From DATEOR01 sp046733475 (GTDB lineage Bacteria > Actinomycetota > Thermoleophilia > Gaiellales > Gaiellaceae), in contig JBKPPF010000023.1 of assembly GCA_046733475.1 (NCBI GenBank), positions 1 through 64,000 of the forward strand: 64,000 nt of DNA. Direction: 5' to 3'. Below are positions 58,290-64,000 of the stretch, in pieces (position 1 is the first letter of the stretch; the number at the start of each line of letters is the position of its first letter). The position numbers were made by a program, and so were the translations under genes. The notes below the pieces were generated by a model that had not been told where the DNA came from, ran no database searches, and saw only the letters and a list, made by a program, of their open reading frames with translations.

Positions 58290-59641
58290 GGCAGGCGCAC
58301 CTCGATTTGGGTGCCCTCGCCGGTGTTGGAGGAAAGCTTGAAGCGGCCGCCCAGCGCCTCGGTACGCTCGCGCATGCTCACGAGACCGAAGCCGCCCACC
58401 CGCGTGTGCCGGGGATTGAAGCCGGAACCGTCGTCCATGATGCGGAGGAACGTGCCGTTCCCGTTCGAGAGCTCGACAGAGACGTTCTCGGCTCCGCCGT
58501 GGCGGCCTGCGTTCGTGATCGCCTCGCGGACGATGCGGATGAGCGCCTCGCGCTCGTCGGGCGATACCTGGGCGCCCCTGCCGACCTCGATCCGAAGCTG
58601 GACACCGGTCCGCCCGGCCACCTCCTCGGCGGCCTGGACCAGAGCGACCTCGAGCGGCTCGTCGACGGGCCTCGTGAGCGCGGCGATCGCGCGCCTGGAC
58701 TCGTCGAGCGCACGCTCGGCCGCAGCGGCAAGAGACCCGTTCGACTCGGCCGCGATGTACGCGAGCTCCTGCGCGACGCCGTCGTGCAGCTCGCGCGCGA
58801 TCCGGCGCCGTTCCTCGAGGATGGCCATGGACGCGAGCCGGCGCCAGTAGCTTCCGATCTCGCGAGCCGCGCCGGCGAGCAGGAGCAGGCAGAAGCCGAG
58901 CCGGAGGAAGTCCCCGGTGAAGACCCAGTCGGAGTAGAGCGAGGGGAAGAGGAAGTAGTTGAAGCGCGCGAAGGCCGAGAGGGCGGCGCCGGCCGCGAAC
59001 CAGCGCATCAGCTCGTCGTTGTCGCGCTCGCCGCGCTGGATGAAGCCGAGCGCCGCGACGATGAAGAGGAGGACGCCGACGATCTGCGTGCCGAGCAGGA
59101 AGTGGTGGCCGAGGAGGATCGGCCGGTGGGCTGCATCCGGCGCGAGCGCGAGCGGGATCTGCGGGTCGACGCCGTCCGCGAACAGCCCGACCAAGGACGC
59201 CGTCGCAATCAGGGCTCCGGCGCACGACAGCGCGGCGATCACGGTCGCGCGGCGCGGCGAGGAAACGCGCGTCGCGGGCGCGAAGGCGGCGAGGGCGAGA
59301 GTCAAGGCACCTAGGACGGCGCCGCCGACCGAGGCCCAGACGCTGAAGTTCCGCGCGCCCTCCGCCGGAACCGTGTGCGGGACTGCCGAGAAGACGAGGC
59401 TCGTGCACGCGATCAGGACGAGCGCGGAGGCGAGCATCAGGTCGTCGACGCGCTTGCGCTCCCGGAAACGGCCGTAGACGAGGTACGCCACCAGGAAGGA
59501 AATGAGCGCTGTCGCCGTCTCGAGCGCGATGTGGAGTTGCGGGCTCGAGTAGGCGAGCGTGAAACTCGGGACGAGGCTTGTGGCCCCCGTCAGCGCGGCC
59601 GCGGCCCCCGCGAAGGCCAAGGTGAAGAGCCGAAAGCGCAT
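58286..59641 (-). CDS. Membrane sensor histidine kinase (HisKA_3 type)
   Basis: A 451-residue kinase. The N-terminal half (about 1-255) has about eight hydrophobic helices in a MASE-like sensor arrangement with short loops. The dimerisation/phosphoacceptor motif is RRRIARELHDGVAQELAYI with His286, and the ATPase domain has REAITNAGRHGGAENVSVEL and DDGSGFNPRHTRVGGFGLVSM. This is the NarX/DesK-type HisKA_3 family and pairs with the downstream NarL-type regulator. The ligand is unknown. Confidence 0.92.
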   Translation of the reverse strand: MRFRLFTLAFAGAAAALTGATSLVPSFTLAYSSPQLHIALETATALISFLVAYLVYGRFRERKRVDDLMLASALVLIACTSLVFSAVPHTVPAEGARNFSVWASVGGAVLGALTLALAAFAPATRVSSPRRATVIAALSCAGALIATASLVGLFADGVDPQIPLALAPDAAHRPILLGHHFLLGTQIVGVLLFIVAALGFIQRGERDNDELMRWFAAGAALSAFARFNYFLFPSLYSDWVFTGDFLRLGFCLLLLAGAAREIGSYWRRLASMAILEERRRIARELHDGVAQELAYIAAESNGSLAAAAERALDESRRAIAALTRPVDEPLEVALVQAAEEVAGRTGVQLRIEVGRGAQVSPDEREALIRIVREAITNAGRHGGAENVSVELSNGNGTFLRIMDDGSGFNPRHTRVGGFGLVSMRERTEALGGRFKLSSNTGEGTQIEVRLP

Positions 59642-59742
59642 TCCAATGAGGAAATCGGCACTCCGAGGCCTTCCGCTTAGCGTTTACGAAGATCAACGCA
59701 AGAACTGCGCGGAAAGTCCGATGCTGAGAGGGACGAGACGAC

Positions 59743-59805
59743 GGAGCCGGGGCAGGCTCAACGGCACTAGGGCGTGACCGAACTCCTCCTGACTGCCCCG
59801 GCTCC
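59743..59805. repeat. Inverted repeat with 12-bp perfect arms
   Basis: GGAGCCGGGGCA (59743-59754) and TGCCCCGGCTCC (59794-59805) are exact inverse complements, 39 bp apart. It lies between the kinase start and the end of the small secreted protein gene. It could end transcription of the latter or be a mobile-element scar. It is not a tRNA. Confidence 0.55.
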
Positions 59806-59851
59806 TTCGTTCGCTATGTGTTGCGATCTGCTCTTAGGGCAATGCGCAGGT

Positions 59852-60076
59852 CTAGATGCGGCAGAACTCCTCTGGTGACAGGATCTGACCGCTGAGCGAG
59901 ACACACTCGCCACCAGTTGTGAGACACGTCTGTGTGCTCGAAAACCACGTCCCGCCGTCCGCGAGGCAGGCGGCCTTGCCCTGCTTCGGCGTCTGGCCGG
60001 ACGGATTCCCCTTGCCGAACGCACCTGCAGGCAGAATCAGCGCGGCAACGGCCAGGGTTGTAGCGATAAACCTCAT
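59852..60076 (-). CDS. Small secreted four-cysteine protein
   Basis: A 74-residue protein with a signal peptide (MRFIATTLAVAALILPAGAFG) and a mature part of about 53 residues with Cys37, Cys51, Cys58 and Cys72, likely two disulfides. The spacing ACLADGGTWFSSTQTC and CVSLSGQILSPEEFC suggests a small extracellular domain; no family was recognised. It has a good Shine-Dalgarno (GGAGGGGAG) just before the ATG, and a TATATC-like promoter element about 75 bp upstream (60154-60159). Confidence 0.65.
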   Translation of the reverse strand: MRFIATTLAVAALILPAGAFGKGNPSGQTPKQGKAACLADGGTWFSSTQTCLTTGGECVSLSGQILSPEEFCRI

Positions 60077-60457
60077 TGCTCCCCTCCCTCTCCCATATCT
60101 ATCGAGCCGTTCGGCTCGGTCCCGGATCCCCTCCCAGGGCGACCCTTAGCACGAGATATACCACGTTCGGAAAATGTAAAAACAGCCTTCCGTCCAGATG
60201 GCACTAGCCGCCCGAGTGGCAGCGCGCCGGAGCGAAGCGGGGTGCTAGCGCCGTCAGGCCTCGAACTTTCACGCCGGCGGCCACCGCCAACAAACCCGAC
60301 AGCTGCGACGCCACTCCGACATCCGAGCGACACGCGGCTACCTGAGCCGACCAGGGACCGTCTCGCTCAGGGGATGCGGCAGGTCGAGGAAGTGTTGCTG
60401 TCAAAGGATGCTGATTAGCAGCCCGATTCACGATAACCGGCGTTATGTCAAGTTGGG
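60077..60457. other. 380-bp gene-free region: promoter of the secreted protein and left boundary of the mobile remnant
   Basis: The part nearest the small secreted protein gene has a palindromic hairpin CGAGCC-GTTC-GGCTCG (60113-60128) in its predicted 5' leader, and an AT-rich patch with TATATC on the minus strand (60154-60159). From about 60190 to 60457 I see no credible gene. Lower coding quality suggests it is the edge of the decayed integrative element; no exact attachment repeat was found. Confidence 0.4.
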
Positions 60458-60877
60458 TCACGAATCCTCCTGCCCATGGGCCGACGAACTAGACAGTTGC
60501 TCGATCGTCCTGCGCAGATCGTCCACCCCGGCGTGCAGATACGTCTCGGTCGTGGCGACCGACTTGTGCCGCAGGAGCGCCTGAGCGGCGGCCGTGCTAG
60601 TGGCGGTCGAGGAAGTCGAGCACAAGCTCGGGCCAGTCTCCGAGGCTGCGAACGGCTCGAGCGAGGTGAAATCGGCGTAGCGGAGCGTGAAGAGCCGCCC
60701 GACCGTCTCGTAACTCAGGAGCGTGTTTTCTGCGCAGCCGGCGAGCCGCTTGGCGCGCAGGAACCTCCCCCACTCCTGGCCGATGAAGAACTGACGGTAG
60801 GACTTATCGCGCACGGCTTCGGCCTCGCGCATGATCTGCGCCGCAACGGCCACGGTCAAGCGTGCGGCGGTGCTCAC
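60458..60877 (-). pseudogene. Degenerate tyrosine recombinase (integrase)
   Basis: The N-terminal SAM-like part (WGRFLRAKRLAGCAENTLLS, FTLRYADFTSLEPFAAS) continues in another frame as DWPELVLDFLDRH, showing a frameshift. The reading frame then jumps to the C-terminal integrase box, LLRHKSVATTETYLHAG. The roughly 200 residues with the catalytic Arg and central His/Lys are missing, so the gene carries both a frameshift and an internal deletion. It is the last gene of the element, transcribed leftward. Confidence 0.75.
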
Positions 60878-61077
60878 GCGGACACCTCACTCGGTCGACC
60901 GACGCCGAACGCCCCCTGCACGACCGGGTCAGGGACGAGTATGACCCCGTCGCGCGCGTGGACGATGCCAGCCTCCAGGAACGGCTCGATGAGCATGAGC
61001 GCCCGCGAAGGGCTCGCGCGCAGACTGGCCCCGAGCTGGTCGAGCCCGAGGCCGCCGGGTGGCGCGGCCGTCGTCAT
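60874..61077 (-). CDS. Small helical accessory protein of the integrative element
   Basis: A 67-residue protein. LDQLGASLRASPSRALMLIE and PFLEAGIVHARDGVILVPDP suggest a winged-helix-like fold. ATG at 61077 has an AAGGTGGAG Shine-Dalgarno. Its stop overlaps the integrase GTG, an arrangement typical of element operons. Family not recognised. Confidence 0.45.
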   Translation of the reverse strand: MTTAAPPGGLGLDQLGASLRASPSRALMLIEPFLEAGIVHARDGVILVPDPVVQGAFGVGRPSEVSA

Positions 61078-61139
61078 GCGCACTCCACCTTTCGAAGCAG
61101 TGCCACTGGTTCTCCCGTGGAGTGGCGACGGCGTACAGG

Positions 61140-62410
61140 TCACGCCGAGTCGCCCCGCTCGGAGTCGTTGTCTCCCTCGAAGGCCCGCTCCAGGCGAACG
61201 AGCTTCGCGCGGTTAGAACCCGCGAATTCCGTCGCATATCCCTCACCGATCAGGCAGTCGATCGCTGTCCGGACGTACTCGTCCTTGCCCGAGACGTTCT
61301 GGACGATCTGGTTGCGCGACAGCGGCTCCTCGCCATGAAGCTCGAGGTAGCGGCTGACTTTCGCCATGAGCATGGTCGCGCGGAAATCCCCCTTTTCGTC
61401 GTGGCTGTCGTCGGGGTCGATTCGCCAGGAGAAGCCGTCGGCGCCACTCTCGACGACGAAAATCCCGCAGATCGGGCGCGCGAGGTGCCCGGGCCTGTCC
61501 TTGTGCACATCTATCTTCGCCCTGCCCGTACCGCCGCGAACCAGCGGCTCTAGCTGCCGCATTCCGAGGTGGACGTCCGCCTTCGACTTCTTGCGCTCCG
61601 ACCCGATCGCCCACGACCCCCGCGTCTCCCTCGACTTGACGACGTTGTCGATCAGTACAACCGCCGTCCCGACCTTGCGGATCGGGTCGATGAGCCGGTA
61701 GAACCGCTCAACCTCGACGCCTGAGTTGGGGTCGAGCTCGTTGAGAGGGAGAGAAGCGGGTTGAAGCCGTCGAGGACGACGAGACGACATGATTTCTCCC
61801 GAACCACGTCGAGCACGTCTGGGATGAGCGACTCCTCGAGCGGCTCGTCCGGGCGGACGTAGCAGAACCGGGTTCGCACGTCCGCTTCACTCGCACCGAG
61901 GAGCAGAAGGCGTTCCAGAATGTCACCTGGGCCGACGTCGTCGCCGTCAACCCAGAGGACACCTCTGCCGGCGGCAATTTCAGCCGCAGCAGCCACGAGA
62001 CCCAACCACGTTTTCAGCGCCTCCGTCTCACCGCTGAGGAGGTGGTTCTTGCCGACGTAAAAGAGGCCGACGAGATCGGGCGGAGCAGTCGCCTTCTGAC
62101 CGAGCGCCACGAGGTCGAGCGGGCGCCACGAATTAGGCTCCGGGACGAACCCGGGGCCGAACTGTTCGTGTTCGGCGCCCCCGTAGGGGGAGGGCTGAAC
62201 GGACGAACTCAGTTGGGGACGAACCTGGGACGAACCTGAGGACGAACCCAAGGAGGCGCTTTCCACAGGCCGCTTAGGGCCGTTTTTGTCGCGCTCCGCC
62301 CACCACTTGGCGGTGTACTCAAGGTCCTCGGCGGACGTTCCGGTCGGGCCGTCGAAGGGACGCCAGTTCTCCGGCCAGGTGTCCCGGGGGGTCGGCGCGT
62401 TCTCGCTCAT
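61140..62410 (-). pseudogene. Frameshifted AAA (RepA/DnaB-like) ATPase of the integrative element
   Basis: Two overlapping frames make one ATPase. The N-terminal frame (62410 to about 61750) has a Walker-A-like segment in an unusual form, KNHLLSGETEALKTWLGL, then LWVDGDDVG and Walker B RLVVLDGFNPLLSL. The next frame continues NELDPNSGVEVERFYRLIDP, VVLIDNVVKSRETRGSWAIG and ends with a winged-helix segment (PLSRNQIVQNVSGKDEYVR). The join is a -1 shift at about 61745-61755. The Walker A is degenerate compared with GxxGxGKS/T (KNHLLSGETEALKTW), as is common in this group. ATG 62410 has GAAAGGAGG upstream. Likely a broken replication/mobilisation ATPase. Confidence 0.65.
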
Positions 62411-62465
62411 CGCGGCCTCCTTTCGGGAAGCCGCAAAGTGGCGTGACGTGCCCGCAGCGCGGGCT

Positions 62466-62829
62466 CTAGTGGTGGTTCAGGATCTGAGTCGGCCGGTTTT
62501 CGGCCGGGTGCGCGTTGCCGTGCGCGTCCTGCAACGCTCCGCGAACGCCGAGAACGCGGGCCACCACGGCGAGTGCCTCGGGTCTGCGGAGGGCGGCCAC
62601 GCCCGAAGAGGATGGCGCGTGTATGCGTCCGACGGGCGTAACCACGACTCCAGGCTTGCTGCTGCTCGGCAGATTGAGGATTACCTTGGGCTGCGACCAG
62701 GGCGGACTTCTCCCTGATCACGTCGGTGATCTCTCCGCCGCCGAGCGACCAAAACTCCCCGACGTCTTCGAGCGCGGCGAATAACTCGCCGTCGCCTTGT
62801 TCGCCGGCGGTCAGTTCGTTCGGGTACAT
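62466..62829 (-). pseudogene. Frameshifted small gene of the integrative element
   Basis: A frame starting with MYPNELTAGEQGDGELFAAL and reaching REKSALVAAQ is followed, in another frame, by a hydrophobic, protein-like stretch (PKVILNLPSSSKPGVVVTPV and GVAALRRPEALAVVARVLG) ending at TAG 62466-62468. The join needs a frameshift near 62690. Family unknown. It lies just upstream of the ATPase. Confidence 0.4.
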
Positions 62830-62854
62830 CGTCGGGCTTTCGTCACGGCGGGTG

Positions 62855-63037
62855 TCATCCGCATTGCACGAGTATCCACGGTCGGTCGGATGTCATCGCG
62901 GCTACCGGGTCAGAAGCGACCGAACGCCCCAGAGGGGCGCCCAGCCGGACACTTCCGAGACGAGCCTCAACGACTCTCCCCGACTTATAGCCGAGGCGTC
63001 GGTCGGTCATCCATTCAGACACGGCTCGCCGAGACAC
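62855..63037 (-). pseudogene. Excisionase-like (MerR/HTH_17) remnant
   Basis: The start VSRRAVSEWMTDRRLGYKSG matches the core of phage/ICE excisionases (SRRxVxxW, then RLGYxxGR). The usual first half of the domain is missing, and the C-terminus (LGAPLGRSVASDPVAAM) does not look conserved. It is probably the truncated xis partner of the integrase. Confidence 0.5.
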
Positions 63038-63106
63038 TTGTCCATTGCGCGATGAAGGCGTAGAACTGCTTCGGCAATTGAGGGCGGGGTTGGAAGGGGG
63101 CAGATC

Positions 63107-63421
63107 GTGGGCGAAATGGAACCCAGCACCGACGTGGAGCAGCCGAGGGAAACGACGCAGAAGACGGCTGATGAACGAAAGGCTCTTCTAGCGCAGGCGA
63201 TTGCGAACTGGGTGCGCGGCGGCTGGCATGTGGAGTCGCAGACTGATTACCAGGCGGTGATGGTGAAAGGGCATCGGCCCAACCACATTCTCCATCTCAT
63301 CTTGACCATCGTCACGCTGGGCATCTGGGCGATCGTCTGGATCCTGGTCACCATCCTCGGAGGCGAGAAGCGGGCTGTGGTCTCAGTCGACGAGTACGGC
63401 AACACACTCGCCCAACGCTGA
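63107..63421 (+). CDS. Small membrane protein with conserved GWxVESQTDYQAV core
   Basis: A 104-residue protein. After an acidic N-terminus, WVRGGWHVESQTDYQAVMVK and RPNHILHLILTIVTLGIWAI form a conserved cytoplasm-to-membrane unit with one or two membrane helices, ending in GGEKRAVVSVDEYGN. Similar small proteins are widespread in Actinobacteria without a known function. GTG 63107 has a GGAAGGGGG ribosome-binding site; ATG 63116 is an alternative. Confidence 0.75.
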   Translation: MGEMEPSTDVEQPRETTQKTADERKALLAQAIANWVRGGWHVESQTDYQAVMVKGHRPNHILHLILTIVTLGIWAIVWILVTILGGEKRAVVSVDEYGNTLAQR

Positions 63422-63484
63422 AGGCGTGCCGACGAGCCTCGACAACGGACGCCGTAGCCCAAGAGCTTCCCAAGCTCGAAGCGG

Positions 63485-63490
63485 GATAGC
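63485..63490 (+). promoter_or_regulatory. Candidate -10 hexamer for a leaderless small gene
   Basis: GATAGC is followed by 7 nt and the GTG at 63498, the same spacing as at rpsO and dapA. Confidence 0.35.
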
Positions 63491-63497
63491 TCCCGCC

Positions 63498-63656
63498 GTG
63501 CTCTTCTACGGCGTCGTCGCCGACTCGCTCGAGGAGGCGATCGAGCTTTTCACCGAGCGCCGCGAGGCCGAGCTTGTCGCCGAGAACTGGAACCGCGACG
63601 AGCCTGAGCGCGCCGGCGAGCTCCGCGTGGAGCCGATCGAGCTCGGGGGCGCGTGA
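63498..63656 (+). CDS. Small accessory protein (VVADSLEEAIELF type)
   Basis: A 52-residue acidic, helical protein: FYGVVADSLEEAIELFTERR, EAELVAENWNRDEPE and RVEPIELGGA. Similar short proteins occur in actinobacterial mobile elements and phages, as far as I recall. GTG start with a leaderless-type -10 at 63485. It overlaps the minus-strand gene at 63550-63912 by 107 nt, so one of the two may be wrong. Confidence 0.55.
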   Translation: MLFYGVVADSLEEAIELFTERREAELVAENWNRDEPERAGELRVEPIELGGA

Positions 63657-63912
63657 CTAAATCCCGCGCCGACCGAGCAGGCTCTCCCCGCGACTTTACC
63701 TCGGATAAGTCGCTCACCAGTGCCACGTCGATTGCTTTCGTAGCTGCTCGGCGTCCTTCCTCATTGCCGCCGCGACCCGGCGGAAGTAGATCGACCGTGT
63801 CCCCGGTTTTATCGAAGCGAAGCGCGAGCTTTTCGAAGTGTGCCGCTCGCTCGTCATGCCGATCGGCGTCTCTTCGGTATTGAAGGCGCTTGAGACCGCT
63901 CACGCTCATCAT
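63550..63912 (-). CDS. Hypothetical protein, probably shorter than the open frame
   Basis: A possible 120-residue protein. The first part (MMSVSGLKRLQYRRDADRHD, AAHFEKLALRFDKTGDTVDL) looks like a genuine helical protein, while the C-terminal third is Arg/Ala-rich and overlaps the plus-strand gene. TAACGT lies 6 nt upstream of the ATG on the minus strand, a good leaderless-type start. Function unknown. Confidence 0.45.
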   Translation of the reverse strand: MMSVSGLKRLQYRRDADRHDERAAHFEKLALRFDKTGDTVDLLPPGRGGNEEGRRAATKAIDVALVSDLSEVKSRGEPARSARDLVTRPRARSAPRGARRRAQARRGSSSRRQARPRGAR

Positions 63913-63918
63913 GGCAAC

Positions 63919-63924
63919 ACGTTA
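63919..63924 (-). promoter_or_regulatory. Candidate -10 hexamer for the gene at 63912
   Basis: On the minus strand TAACGT is followed by 6 nt (GTTGCC) and the ATG. It is the best support for expression of that gene. Confidence 0.4.
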
Positions 63925-64000
63925 CCGCGCGCGGTCGGGCCGAGTAGTGCATCTTCTATGTCATCGCCGCCGAGAGGCACGACTGGCCGAGATGCTTGTT

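Noticed and set aside
60476..61216. Long plus-strand frame through the integrative element
   Set aside because: It is antisense to the integrase and its neighbour and has no start signal or motif.
1..64000. CRISPR arrays, rRNA genes, intact insertion sequences, restriction or toxin-antitoxin systems
   Set aside because: None was seen on either strand; repeats present are the coding repeats and hairpins listed.

Overview
The window is high-GC, densely coded DNA with the bacterial nusA-ylxR-infB-ylxP-rbfA-nrnA-truB-ribF-rpsO-pnp order. It most resembles a deep-branching actinobacterium of the Thermoleophilia/Gaiellales type. Reasons for that placement: very high GC, RNase J and RNase Y together, a MurT/GatD pair, DapL-type lysine synthesis, a CGNR-type regulator and many apparently leaderless starts. 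The taxonomic placement is an inference; no 16S rRNA gene or tRNA was seen.

Layout. 1-11.8 kb: translation and RNA-processing block (nusA 3' end, ylxR, infB, ylxP, rbfA, nrnA, truB, ribF, rpsO, pnp), interrupted by an MFS exporter and an inverted gamma-glutamyltransferase. 11.7-18.4 kb: EamA transporter, geranylgeranyl-reductase-like flavoprotein, M16 protease, dapB, dapA, RNase J. 18.4-30.3 kb: an enolase-superfamily protein, then ribokinase, nucleoside hydrolase, FtsK, and a BMP-type nucleoside ABC importer (lipoprotein, ATPase, two permeases); this looks like uptake and breakdown of nucleosides. 30.3-36.4 kb: RodZ-like protein, cinA, thpR, recA, recX, rny. 36.5-43.1 kb: miaB, miaA, dapF, a DapL-like aminotransferase, hflX, dut and a NUDIX hydrolase. 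43.1-47.6 kb: Zn-ribbon class III cyclase, orphan DppC-type permease, CGNR regulator, and gatD/murT for lipid II amidation. 47.8-53.0 kb: a secreted subtilase with unusual repeats, a truncated relative beside it, and a large GGDEF/HD-GYP membrane protein. 53.0-59.7 kb: a homing-endonuclease-associated-repeat protein, class II glutamine amidotransferase, two sigma-70 factors flanking a CpsB-type phosphatase, and a NarL-type two-component pair. 59.8-64 kb: a small secreted Cys-rich protein, then a decayed integrative element (broken integrase, excisionase remnant, frameshifted AAA ATPase) and small accessory genes.

Most unusual signals: (1) the subtilase and its truncated neighbour share an N-terminal tandem motif (SALWGK-x-KGETRSSALWGK) ahead of a hydrophobic segment; (2) the subtilase ends in about fifteen five-residue ASW repeats; (3) DapF has Ser at both positions where the family has its catalytic Cys pair; (4) a repeated start architecture, TANNNT-like hexamer then 6-7 nt then ATG/GTG, points to widespread leaderless transcripts; (5) hairpins and palindromes lie before pnp, rny, the GGDEF/HD-GYP gene and a sigma factor gene.
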